Assembly (NCBI GenBank): GCA_004298155.1
Contig: SCRD01000007.1
Location: 124,001-188,000, forward strand
DNA length: 64,000 nucleotides
From: Acidobacteriota bacterium
Lineage (GTDB): Bacteria; Acidobacteriota; Terriglobia; UBA7540
Direction: 5' to 3'
The notes below the pieces were generated by a model that worked only from the letters and a program-made list of their open reading frames with translations, was not told where the DNA came from and did no database searches. This document shows, piece by piece, positions 25,564 to 33,447 of the stretch (position 1 is its first letter; every line of letters starts with the position of its first letter). A program made the translations under genes and the position numbers.

Positions 25564-26294
25564 CCTGACGTTCCCTTTCTTACACAAATTCGCAAACTGC
25601 GCATCGGCCCCCCTCGATTGACTCAATGCTCTGTTTATCGTCCCCTGCTCCCGCGAGTTAGAAACTCGCGCTAAAAAGAGCAGAGTCCGTGTGTCATCAG
25701 TCCCTCCCCATAAGCACTACGGTGCACGTCCCTGACACCTGCAGGTTTTCAGTCAACCGTATCTGCTGAGAAATTTATTTTGCTGCAATTCGGTTTGAAA
25801 GCCTGCTTTTACAGCTCTTTTGGCTGCGGCAAATAGACTACTAAGCCGAGCCCCTGGCCAACAACTGTACGAAGGGCTAGAAGAGGTTCAGGTTCTACAA
25901 AGAACAGGTGGACAGGGTTCGCTGAAAGTCACGAGAGATTCCCTTTATGATGATGTAACATGCCTGCCATCAATATGATACAGAGTTGAGTATTACAGCC
26001 GCCAACAAGAGGCCAAAATGCCGGCATAGCTCGCGGTTCCCGCCTTTCCACCGCGCTCGCCAAATTTATCCTGGGCTTGGCGTTTCCGGCATTTCAAGTC
26101 ACACGCAGGCGGGTCTGCCTTGTCAGGAGTACTTCGCGCTTGCTGTGCCCAGGGCTCTTCAATTGGTTGTGGTGTTTCCGGCATTATGCCGGAAAAGTTT
26201 TCCCCGGCGTCGCCCCCGCAGGCTATGCACCAGCCCCGGGCGGCATGCTGAGAAATGGGTGACGCCTGCGGGGGAAGCCATTCGAGGTTTGGTT
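25564..26294. other. Divergent intergenic region with a two-stem hairpin
   Basis: About 730 bases separate the start of the minus-strand IPT gene from the start of the plus-strand regulator. An open frame runs from 25986 into the regulator, but its extra 100 residues are Arg/Pro/Cys-rich with no domain and are not taken as coding. The notable element is the hairpin at 25645-25683. No other gene, repeat or clear sigma-70 promoter was recognised. Confidence 0.5.
25645..25683. other. Two-stem RNA/DNA hairpin in the divergent region
   Basis: An inner perfect 8-bp stem (CGCGAGTT at 25652-25659, AACTCGCG at 25663-25670) closes an AGA triloop. An outer 6-bp stem (CTGCTC at 25645-25650, GAGCAG at 25678-25683) encloses it with an asymmetric bulge (C versus CTAAAAA). 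It lies about 80 bases before the start of the minus-strand IPT gene, so it could sit in that mRNA's leader. It does not match a riboswitch consensus that I recognise. Confidence 0.5.
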
Positions 26295-26957
26295 ATGGAA
26301 CCGAGGGCGGACAGGAATAATCATCCTCTGGTCTGCCTGCTTTCCAACCACCCATTGTTGTTGGGTAAGTTCAGCAGGAAGCTTTCGCAGTCTCACTTCG
26401 ACGTGAAGGCTTTCCGGCTGCATCAGGTGTTCTTTCAAGACGTGAATCGCCTGGAGATTCCCGCCGCAAAGGTTTACGTGGTGGATGGCCATGACCCATT
26501 CGCACCAACCCTGGTGGGCGGGCTGGTGAACCGTTTTCCCAACTCCCGTGTTATCGTGCTCTCTGATAAATTCACGGACTCCACTGCTTTTTCGTTTCTG
26601 GAGCTTGGAGCCATGGGCCTTCTCAATTACTCGGAGGCTTCAAGCCATTTGACGGAGGCAATCACCGGGGTGGCCAGGGGAGAATACTGGGTTGAGCAGC
26701 ACCTTTTTTCCCGCTTCATGGACTCATTCGCCCACAGGGACCGGCGCCGCCTTGCGAAGGCCGAGTCCCCGCACCTCAGCCCGCGGGAGCGCGAGGTGCT
26801 CGAGTTCCTGCTTAAGAACCGTTCGAATAAAGACATAGCCAGAAAGCTCAGGATTTCTGAGCGGACGGTCAAATTCCACGTATCAAACCTCCTGGCCAAA
26901 TTTGACGTAAAACGTCGCGCCGACCTGATTATGCTTCAGTTCCAGGACCAGCGGTGA
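26295..26957 (+). CDS. NarL/LuxR-type response regulator with atypical receiver
   Basis: A 220-residue protein from the ATG at 26295, preceded by CGAGG at seven bases. The C-terminal LuxR/NarL helix-turn-helix is clear (LSPREREVLEFLLKNRSNKD, IARKLRISERTVKFHVSNLL, residues about 155-210). The N-terminal 120 residues follow a receiver-like alternation (VYVVDGHDPF with a candidate phospho-acceptor Asp; VIVLSDKFTDS; GAMGLLNYSE), but the conserved lysine at the end of the fold is replaced (LLNYSE instead of LLKxxx), so phosphorylation may not control it. No sensor kinase is adjacent. Targets are unknown; the divergent IPT gene is a candidate. Confidence 0.8.
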   Translation: MEPRADRNNHPLVCLLSNHPLLLGKFSRKLSQSHFDVKAFRLHQVFFQDVNRLEIPAAKVYVVDGHDPFAPTLVGGLVNRFPNSRVIVLSDKFTDSTAFSFLELGAMGLLNYSEASSHLTEAITGVARGEYWVEQHLFSRFMDSFAHRDRRRLAKAESPHLSPREREVLEFLLKNRSNKDIARKLRISERTVKFHVSNLLAKFDVKRRADLIMLQFQDQR

Positions 26958-27360
26958 TAGCTGATGCTTGCCACCACGCATTTCACCAGGCCATGATGCA
27001 GGCCGCGTTCTTCGGCATTCCCCAAGCTGGGACCAGCGGCAACCAAAGTCCCACAATCCTTCCAGCAACCCGCCACTCCCCTGACTTTCCTGCACTCCAC
27101 TAAAGAATTTCCCTCCCTGCTTCATATCCTGATTTCAATTCCAAACGCAATTTGACGATTCTGGCCGGGCCTTGCAGCCGGATGAAGTTGCAGTGTACTC
27201 GTCCGTGGTTGTTGGGCTATCGTCACATACAGGGAGTATCTCCAGATACAAAATTGAAAATAATGCTGGAAGTCCGGGAACCTCTCAGGTTTAATTAGGC
27301 AGGAACCGGGTCACTTTCGCTCGCCATTTTTTGAAACAAGGGGAAGGAGAAGGCCTGCTT
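26958..27360. other. Intergenic region upstream of the glycan-use cluster
   Basis: About 400 bases with no convincing gene. A small inverted repeat GTATCTCCAGATAC lies at 27236-27249, about 110 bases before the next start codon, and could be an operator. A GGGGAAGGAG purine tract just upstream of 27361 provides the ribosome binding site of the next gene. Confidence 0.35.
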
Positions 27361-29544
27361 ATGGTAGTGAAGCGAGTGCTGCTGGCTTTTGTTTTCGGGC
27401 TGATGGCCGTGCCCATGCTGTTTGCGCAGGACACCCAATATTCGCCCAAGCACGAACAGATACCCGGTCCGCCCGGCTACCTCGAACGTGGCAGCCATTG
27501 TTGTTTCAGCTCGGAGCAACAGGAATATTCCAGGAAAGTTTTTCAGGAATGGGTCGCTGACATCAGGCACTTCCGCATGGAGCGGCTGGTCCGCGCGGGC
27601 TTCAATGGCTCCGAATACTCGCGCCCGGAATTGAAGTGGACCCAGAGCTCCTTTGTCCAGCCGCAGATGATGATGCAGGACCGCTTTTTCTATGATCCGG
27701 TCGCGCACCGTTACACCGTGGAACGTTATCTGGACGACCTGGAAAGCCGCTACGGCGGGATCGATGCCGTCCTGATCTGGCATACCTACCCGAACATTGG
27801 CATTGATAATCGCAATCAGTACGACTGGCTGCGCGACATGCCCGGCGGCGTTGCAGGCGTCCGCCAGATGATCGAAGAGTTCCATCGGCATGGAGTCAAA
27901 GTTCTGTTTCCTGTCATGCTGTGGGACCAGGGAACTCGTGACGAAGGCATGCCCAACTGGACAGCCACGGCCCGGCTGCTTGCCGAAGTGGGCGCGGATG
28001 GAGTCAACGGCGACACGCTGAGCGAAGTCCCGCTGGCGTTTCGCAAGGCCTCGGACTCGACCGGCCACCCGCTGGCTTTCGAGCCGGAAGGCGCTCCTGA
28101 AAGTCCCGCCGAAGCGCTGGCCTGGAACAACATGAGCTGGGGATACTGGGAGTATCCATTTGAGCCGATGGTAAGCCTGTACAAGTGGCTTGAACCACGG
28201 CACATGGTGAACGTCTGCAACCGCTGGGCCCGTGACAAGACCGACGACCTGCAGGCCGCATTCTTCAATGGTGTCGGCTATGAAAGCTGGGAGAACATCT
28301 GGGGCATCTGGAACGAGATTACTCCTCGCGATGCGGAAGCGCTTCGCCGCGTAGCCGCTATCGAAAGAGCGTTCCCGAGGCTGTTAATCAGCAGCGATTG
28401 GACGCCGCACACGCCGACGCTTCGCTACGGCGTCTTTTCAAGTATGTTTCCGGGCAGCGGTGAAACTCTCTGGACCATTGTCAACCGGAACCATTACGAT
28501 GTTGAAGGCCGGCAGATCCGCGTTGCCTACAAACCGGGCACGCGTTATTTCGATGTCTGGCGCGGAGTCGAGCTCAAGCCCGCGGTCGAGGGCGGCTCGG
28601 CCACTTTAAGCTTTGACGTTGAGGCGGACGGGTTCGGTTCTGTGCTGGCCACAACCGGTGGAATGGACCAGAAACTGAACGCCCTGCTTGCTGTTATGCA
28701 CGAGCTTTCTGAAAAGCCACTCAGCTCTTTTTCACACGAATGGAAGTTCCTACCCCAGCACATCGTGGAAATCCAACCGACGAAGCCCGTCGCCTCGGCC
28801 CCGCCGGGGATGGTCAGCGTTCCGGGCGGAAACTTTATGTTTGACGTGCAAGGAATTGAAATCGAGGGCGGCAACGACATCGGCGTTGACGTTCAGGAGC
28901 CGTGGGAAGATTCTCCGCGCCGCTATCATCACCACCGCATGTCCATACACGCGTTTTACATTGACCGCTACCCTGTGACGAACGCAGAGTTCCAAAAATT
29001 CCTTGACGCCTCGCACTATCAGCCCCCGAACGATCACAATTTCCTGAGAGACTGGAAGAACGGTAGCTACCCGGAGGGCTGGGGCAACAAACCCGTCACC
29101 TGGGTCTCGCTTGAAGACGCCCGCGCGTACGCCGCCTGGGCCGGTAAACGCCTTCCGCACGAATGGGAATGGCAATACGCGGCGCAGGGTACCGACGAGC
29201 GGCTTTATCCGTGGGGAAACGATTGGGACGCGGCTGCCGTTTCGCTGCTGGATAAGGGAAGAGAACTTCCGCCGCCTTCCGCCGTTGACGCTCACCCGAA
29301 GGGCGCCAGCCCGTTTGGCGTGATGGACATGGTGGGCAACGTCTGGCAGTGGACGGACGAATTTGAAGATCCTCATACGCGCGCGGCCATCCTGCGCGGC
29401 GGAAGCCACTATCACCCGCAGGGCACGCGCTGGTATTTTCCGGAGGCGTTCAAGCTGAATGAGCACGGCAAGTTCCTGCTGATGGCTCCCAGCACAGACC
29501 GCTCCGGCACCGTCGGTTTTCGTTGTGTCGTAGACGCCGAATAG
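27361..29544 (+). CDS. Exported TIM-barrel-like hydrolase fused to an FGE-sulfatase-fold domain
   Basis: A 727-residue protein from the ATG at 27361, giving a signal peptide (MVVKRVLLAFVFGLMAVPML, cleavage after FAQ). Residues about 30-420 look like a (beta/alpha)8 glycosidase-like region: DAVLIWHTYPNIGI, VKVLFPVMLWDQGT, GADGVNGDTLSEVP. Residues about 480-725 are an FGE-sulfatase/SUMF1-type domain (MVSVPGGNFMF, FYIDRYPVTNAEFQKFL, GKRLPHEWEWQYAAQG, GNVWQWTDEF, ILRGGSHYH, GFRCVV). The cysteine pair used by formylglycine-generating enzymes is absent after RGGS, so this half probably binds ligand or has another activity. A sugar transporter and a GH27 enzyme follow, which favours a glycan-degrading role. 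The exact substrate is unknown. Confidence 0.72.
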   Translation: MVVKRVLLAFVFGLMAVPMLFAQDTQYSPKHEQIPGPPGYLERGSHCCFSSEQQEYSRKVFQEWVADIRHFRMERLVRAGFNGSEYSRPELKWTQSSFVQPQMMMQDRFFYDPVAHRYTVERYLDDLESRYGGIDAVLIWHTYPNIGIDNRNQYDWLRDMPGGVAGVRQMIEEFHRHGVKVLFPVMLWDQGTRDEGMPNWTATARLLAEVGADGVNGDTLSEVPLAFRKASDSTGHPLAFEPEGAPESPAEALAWNNMSWGYWEYPFEPMVSLYKWLEPRHMVNVCNRWARDKTDDLQAAFFNGVGYESWENIWGIWNEITPRDAEALRRVAAIERAFPRLLISSDWTPHTPTLRYGVFSSMFPGSGETLWTIVNRNHYDVEGRQIRVAYKPGTRYFDVWRGVELKPAVEGGSATLSFDVEADGFGSVLATTGGMDQKLNALLAVMHELSEKPLSSFSHEWKFLPQHIVEIQPTKPVASAPPGMVSVPGGNFMFDVQGIEIEGGNDIGVDVQEPWEDSPRRYHHHRMSIHAFYIDRYPVTNAEFQKFLDASHYQPPNDHNFLRDWKNGSYPEGWGNKPVTWVSLEDARAYAAWAGKRLPHEWEWQYAAQGTDERLYPWGNDWDAAAVSLLDKGRELPPPSAVDAHPKGASPFGVMDMVGNVWQWTDEFEDPHTRAAILRGGSHYHPQGTRWYFPEAFKLNEHGKFLLMAPSTDRSGTVGFRCVVDAE

Positions 29545-29580
29545 AGCAGGTAAACTTTCTCGATCTGAAAGGCGCTAGCG

Positions 29581-30573
29581 ATGTTTGTTCCCACCACTTA
29601 TGCCGTTGCTCTTTTCATGATGGTCCTCAGCATGGTTTGCTGGGGAAGCTGGGCGAATACCCAGAAGCTCTGCAAGGGCTGGCGTTTTGAGCTTTTCTAC
29701 TGGGACTACGTCTGGGGAATTCTAATCATGTCCGTGCTCATGGGGTTCACGCTCGGCAATACCCAGCCGGGAAGCCCTGACAGTTTTATGGCCAATCTCG
29801 GCCGGGCGGACGCTCACCACCTGCTGCTGGCGTTCGTGGGCGGCATCATATTCAATGTCGCCAACATCCTGCTGGTGGCGGCGATTGCAATTGCCGGGCT
29901 GGCCGTAGCTTTCCCCATTGGTATCGGGCTGGCGCTGGTGATCGGGTCCATTCTCAATTACCTCATCACGCCGGCCGGGAACCCGCTGCTATTGTTCGGA
30001 GGCATTGCGCTGGTCTGCGTGGCCATCGTGCTGGACGCCATGGCCTACCGGAAAATTTCGCAGGACATGAAACTGAGCAGCAGGGGCATCCTGCTCAGTG
30101 TGCTTTGCGGCGTGGGCATGGGACTCTTCTATCCCTTCGTCGCCAAGGCGCTGACGGGCGAGCGCCACCTGGGTCCTTACACGGTAGCTTATGTTTTCGG
30201 GCTCGGAGTGCTGGTTTGCACCATCCCGCTGAATTATGTGTTCATGCGGAGGCCTGTTTCCGGCCCGCCGGTCCGCTTTGCGGACTACCTGCGAGGGGAC
30301 AAGTTACTGCACTTCTGGGGAGTGCTGGGAGGAATGATCTGGGGCGTGGGAACCATTTCAAACTTTGTGGCCTCCTATGTGCAAATGGTCGGCCCTGCAG
30401 CCTCCTATGCCCTGGGGCAGGGAGCCACCATGGTGTCGGCCATCTGGGGAATTTTTGTATGGAAAGAGTTCGCGCGCGCTGACCGCTCCGCCAGACGCTT
30501 GCTTGCCCTGATGTTCGCTTTTTTCATCGTGGGACTGGTTTGTGTTGCGCTCGCGCCGGTGATCAAGTTTTAG
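29581..30573 (+). CDS. GRP-family / DMT-superfamily sugar transporter
   Basis: A 330-residue integral membrane protein with about ten hydrophobic helices. The first helix (ALFMMVLSMVCWGSWANTQK) matches the GRP (glucose/rhamnose porter) branch of the drug/metabolite transporter superfamily, which includes RhaT and GlcU. It probably imports a monosaccharide with protons or sodium. The gene is 36 bases after the TIM-barrel/FGE fusion and just before the GH27 alpha-galactosidase, so the sugar released by these exported enzymes is the likely substrate. A nucleoside or drug substrate cannot be excluded. Confidence 0.75.
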   Translation: MFVPTTYAVALFMMVLSMVCWGSWANTQKLCKGWRFELFYWDYVWGILIMSVLMGFTLGNTQPGSPDSFMANLGRADAHHLLLAFVGGIIFNVANILLVAAIAIAGLAVAFPIGIGLALVIGSILNYLITPAGNPLLLFGGIALVCVAIVLDAMAYRKISQDMKLSSRGILLSVLCGVGMGLFYPFVAKALTGERHLGPYTVAYVFGLGVLVCTIPLNYVFMRRPVSGPPVRFADYLRGDKLLHFWGVLGGMIWGVGTISNFVASYVQMVGPAASYALGQGATMVSAIWGIFVWKEFARADRSARRLLALMFAFFIVGLVCVALAPVIKF

Positions 30574-30650
30574 GAAGGGAGCGCCAGACGGCACAGCCTT
30601 CTGGCGCCGCGGTATGCAGTTTTTCTTTACCCGGGGAGGTAATGCACTCG

Positions 30651-31817
30651 ATGCGGCTGATAACACATCATTGGATGGCGAGCGCGCTGGTGGCCCTGCT
30701 CATGGGCATGTCGATGGCGGCGCGGTCTTTCGCTCAGGCGGACCCCCTGGCTCAGACGCCTCCCATGGGCTGGAACGATTGGTATCAATACGAATGCAAG
30801 ATCAGTGATGCCATTGTGCGCGCCAACGCCGACGCCCTGGTGAGCACGGGAATGAAGGCCGCCGGATACACTTACATCAGCATTGATGATTGCTGGCAGG
30901 GCAAGCGCGACGCGGAGGGCAACATCCAGCCCAACAGCCGTTTTCCTGACATGAAAGCTCTGGCTGATTATGTCCACAGCAAGGGGCTGAAATTCGGCAT
31001 CTATTCCTCTCCCGGGCCGAAGACCTGCGCCGGCTATGAGGGCAGCTACGGCCACGAGGAGCAGGATGCCCGCACCTACGCCCGCTGGGGCGTGGACCTG
31101 CTTAAATATGACTGGTGCAGCGCCGCGAAGGTTTATAAACCCGACCAGATGCAGGCCGTATATAAAAAGATGGGCGACGCGCTCAAGCGCACCGGACGCC
31201 CGATCGTTTACAGCCTTTGCCAGTATGGGCTTGAAGCTGTCTGGCGATGGGGGGCCTCGGTGGGCGGCAACATGTGGCGCACTACGGATGACATCGGCGG
31301 CGACTACAACCGCGTCTCGATGTTCGGGTTCATGCAGAACGGCCTTGCCCCCTATGCCGGGCCGGGCCACTGGAACGATCCTGACATTCTCCAGATTGGC
31401 ATCGGCAAACTGAACCACGATGAGGAATTGACCCAGATGAGCCTGTGGTGCATCCTGGCCGCACCGCTGCAGGCGGGGAATAATCTGGCCCACATGAGCA
31501 AGGAAACGCTGGCCATCCTCACTAATCCCGAAGTTATCGCCGTTGACCAGGACCCCAAAGGCGCGGAAGGCCATCGTGCCTGGCAGGAAGGCCCAATGGA
31601 AATCTGGGTCAAGCCGCTTGCCGATGGAAGCAAAGCCGTGGGCCTGTTCAATCGCGGCATCGGGCCTCTGCCCATCACTCTCCGCTTTAAAGACATCGGC
31701 ATGGCCGGCTCAGTCCGGGTTCGCGATCTTTGGGCGCGAAAAGACCTGGGCGCATTCCATGGCACATATACCACCATGGTGCCCCGCCACGGCGGCGCGA
31801 TGCTCAAGGTTAATTGA
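30651..31817 (+). CDS. Exported GH27 alpha-galactosidase-like glycosidase
   Basis: A 388-residue protein. The ATG at 30651 lies about ten bases after GGGGAGGT, while the ATG at 30642 is only two bases away and less likely. A signal peptide (hydrophobic run ending near RSFAQA) precedes the catalytic domain: PPMGWNDWYQYECKISDAIV, YTYISIDDCWQGKRD, LKFGIYSSPGPKTCAGYEGS, and LLKYDWCSA with the nucleophile Asp. RTTDDIGGDY contains the probable acid/base Asp, and GHWNDPDILQIG is the usual GH27 segment. The C-terminal beta-sandwich ends in RHGGAMLKVN. The family removes terminal alpha-galactose (or alpha-N-acetylgalactosamine, beta-L-arabinopyranose). It probably works with the sugar transporter upstream. 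Confidence 0.9.
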   Translation: MRLITHHWMASALVALLMGMSMAARSFAQADPLAQTPPMGWNDWYQYECKISDAIVRANADALVSTGMKAAGYTYISIDDCWQGKRDAEGNIQPNSRFPDMKALADYVHSKGLKFGIYSSPGPKTCAGYEGSYGHEEQDARTYARWGVDLLKYDWCSAAKVYKPDQMQAVYKKMGDALKRTGRPIVYSLCQYGLEAVWRWGASVGGNMWRTTDDIGGDYNRVSMFGFMQNGLAPYAGPGHWNDPDILQIGIGKLNHDEELTQMSLWCILAAPLQAGNNLAHMSKETLAILTNPEVIAVDQDPKGAEGHRAWQEGPMEIWVKPLADGSKAVGLFNRGIGPLPITLRFKDIGMAGSVRVRDLWARKDLGAFHGTYTTMVPRHGGAMLKVN

Positions 31818-32198
31818 GCGGGTAGCACAGTCCGCCGCCTTTGCGATGTATGCGACTCGACGGCACTCCAGCACTGCTCTGGTGGCGCAGACGCTTGCCT
31901 TGTAGGGTCTGCGTTCTCGCGGCGCGAGAGGCATTTGGCTGTTTTCATTCCACCCGCCCCATTGTGATCAAAGAAATGTCCTCTAGAAAATAAAACCGCC
32001 AGCTTAACCATGGCCGTTCGCTCGGACAGTATTGGCGCTGGTGGTACGGCATGGCTCTCTACGATGCGCCTCGCAGCCACTTCAATTCACTCCCTTCGGG
32101 ATCGCAGAGACAGAAACCGCCTCTGCGCCAGCCCCGAAAGGATCGCATAGGTTGAGAGAATCGTTGCCTGCCAGTGATTTCTGCCGACTGTGGGCCGC
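31818..32198. other. Intergenic region after GH27 containing the first 47-bp repeat copy
   Basis: About 380 bases without a convincing gene. It contains a 15-base quasi-palindrome TCTCGCGGCGCGAGA at 31915-31929 and the first copy of a 47-bp direct repeat (32090-32136). Short open frames here have no recognisable coding character. Confidence 0.4.
32090..32136 (+). repeat. 47-bp direct repeat, copy 1
   Basis: Identical over 47 bases to 32764-32810. Both copies contain a GCAGAG...CTCTGC hairpin with an 11-base loop. The two copies bracket a 627-bp segment that carries the small minus-strand gene at 32199-32468. Confidence 0.9.
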
Positions 32199-32468
32199 TT
32201 ATCGCTTTTCGAAAACCTCATCAAGCTGTGTCAGCACATCCGATAAATCGGCGCGCTCTTGAACGGTTAAAACTCCACCTTCCTCGTTAAACACCCGCCG
32301 CAACGCGATTCGACTTTCACCCAAAAATTCCGTGCTTACGTTACTAGCCGCATGATGACTGGCAAGGGTCACAGCTTCGCTTAATTTGTCACGTTTCCGC
32401 TTCTTTAACTCAGTGACGAGAAAAAGCAGATATTCGTAAAGTTCTCGATTGGTGGATAACTGTTTCAT
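32199..32468 (-). CDS. Small hypothetical helical protein (89 aa)
   Basis: An 89-residue, charged, mostly helical-looking protein (MKQLSTNRELYEYLLFLVTE at the start; ERADLSDVLTQLDEVFEKR at the end). I do not recognise a family. It looks like a real gene rather than a shadow frame because its composition is balanced, with many Leu, Glu and Lys residues and few Arg/Pro runs, and no better frame overlaps it. No clear Shine-Dalgarno precedes the ATG. It lies between two 47-bp direct repeats in a stretch whose base composition is less GC-rich than its neighbours, so it may have arrived by transfer. Confidence 0.5.
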   Translation of the reverse strand: MKQLSTNRELYEYLLFLVTELKKRKRDKLSEAVTLASHHAASNVSTEFLGESRIALRRVFNEEGGVLTVQERADLSDVLTQLDEVFEKR

Positions 32469-32602
32469 GTTATGGCATATGAAACCCGAGGTTTCCTATA
32501 CCCCCGGGCGAAGTGACAACCTGAATTCCTCGGCCTGCATTCGCCCCGAGTCCTGGAGCTTCATTGGTGACTACCGATGCCCCCGGATTAAGAGCGAGTA
32601 GC

Positions 32603-32643
32603 GCAGAGTTGTCCCGCCGTGCGGGATTACTCTGCAGCTTTTT
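32603..32643 (+). terminator. Terminator-like hairpin with T5 tract
   Basis: A 7-bp outer stem (GCAGAGT at 32603-32609 with ACTCTGC at 32629-32635) and a 6-bp inner stem (TCCCGC with GCGGGA, loop CGT) are separated by a 2x2 mismatch. AGC and TTTTT (32639-32643) follow on the + strand. No + strand gene ends close by; the nearest is GH27 at 31817, so it may belong to a repeat family rather than to a transcript end. Confidence 0.5.
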
Positions 32644-32763
32644 CTCGAGTGAACCCGGACCTTCCAACTATCGGTTGACCATTGCGGAATAACGCAATAC
32701 CTGATGCGAGCCTATTTATGAAGTTAAAACCCGCAGAGTTAAATAACAACTCTGCGCTACCCG

Positions 32764-32810
32764 CTCCCTTCGGGATCGCAGAGACAGAAACCGCCTCTGC
32801 GCCAGCCCCG
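32764..32810 (+). repeat. 47-bp direct repeat, copy 2
   Basis: Exact second copy of 32090-32136. It immediately follows another palindrome (GCAGAGTT-AACTCTGC, 32733-32755) and runs into the GH27-like scar at 32801-32857. Confidence 0.9.
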
Positions 32811-32857
32811 GAGTCGTGATGCTCAAGTTGAAGTGGGGGTATCTAGAGCCCATGTAG
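32801..32857 (+). pseudogene. Possible 3' remnant of a second GH27-like gene
   Basis: In the frame starting at 32801 the sequence reads SPGVVMLKLKWGYLEPM and stops at 32855-32857. GH27 enzymes often end in a HGVVMLKL-like strand, and the intact GH27 gene upstream ends HGGAMLKVN. At the DNA level ATGCTCAAG is shared with the end of the intact gene (31799-31807). Only about 15 codons remain, so this is a suggestion, not a firm call. Confidence 0.3.
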
Positions 32858-32912
32858 GCCCGATGTTAGATTTGGAGAGTCCGTAGAATCTAGCCCACGC
32901 CTAGGCAACGGA

Positions 32913-33365
32913 CTAATCCGCTCCCGTTGCGGGCAGTAATGCCTCGCCAGATTTGTCCCGTTCGATCTCGAACAACATTTCGACGAACCTATCGACCCCC
33001 GCGGCTTCCACTTTGATGCTAAGTTCGGCACGGCCGGCGAGATACAAACGTTCATCGTCTTCGATCATGATTTCAACTACCGGATGCCCCGTATGGTCGA
33101 CACATCGGAGATGCAGCTTGCAATACCCTCCAGCTAGTGAACGATCACGACTCCCGAACTCGTACGCCCGTTCATCTTGAACGCTCGCCGGAAAGCCTCT
33201 TATCTGGTTTGCGAATTCGGTCAATTGCTGAAGGCCCGCGTAGATTCGAGCACTCCCTGCACACCTGCTATTGGCCGCCTGGATATCGAGCCCAAGGTAG
33301 TCGCCATCTGGATCGACGATCTTAATTCTCAAGCCTCGAATCTGTTGCCATTGTCCATTCATCAT
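32913..33365 (-). CDS. Hypothetical protein (150 aa)
   Basis: A 150-residue protein from the Met at 33365 (MMNGQWQQIRGLRIKIVDPD). The open frame extends to 33566 but that part overlaps the dehydratase gene and reads like a shadow. It looks like an alpha/beta protein with a regular hydrophobic pattern (RIKIVDPDGDYLGLDIQAA, GYCKLHLRCVDHTGHPVVEI, AELSIKVEAAGVDRFVEMLF). I do not recognise the family; small single-domain proteins of this kind include immunity-like proteins, but nothing nearby is a toxin. It lies 82 bases downstream of the dehydratase gene on the same strand, next to the repeat-rich region. Confidence 0.5.
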   Translation of the reverse strand: MMNGQWQQIRGLRIKIVDPDGDYLGLDIQAANSRCAGSARIYAGLQQLTEFANQIRGFPASVQDERAYEFGSRDRSLAGGYCKLHLRCVDHTGHPVVEIMIEDDERLYLAGRAELSIKVEAAGVDRFVEMLFEIERDKSGEALLPATGAD

Positions 33366-33447
33366 CCTGCCTCGATCTGGTGTAAGCCCCACCAACGCCC
33401 GCGTTCGCCGCCGCACCGCGCCATCCAGCACATCACCCGGCACCGGA

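Larger units (their letters stand above)
32469..32912. other. Repeat-rich noncoding region with GCAGAG hairpins and a GH27-like 3' scar
   Basis: This 440-base stretch holds a terminator-like hairpin (32603-32643), a GCAGAGTT/AACTCTGC inverted repeat (32733-32755), the second copy of the 47-bp repeat (32764-32810) and a short in-frame relic resembling the end of a GH27 gene (32801-32857). A 14-base sequence at 32598-32611 (GTAGCGCAGAGTTG) is repeated inverted at 32747-32760. No complete gene is visible. Confidence 0.6.

Noticed and set aside
25620-25750. Possible cyclic-di-GMP (GEMM) riboswitch in front of the IPT genes
   Set aside because: The GGGACGAT and CACG segments do not line up with the GEMM consensus core and spacing; only the hairpin itself is supported.
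25986-26294. 103-residue N-terminal extension of the LuxR-type regulator
   Set aside because: Arg/Pro-rich without domain character, and the ATG at 26295 has a well-placed GAGG box and begins at the receiver-like fold.
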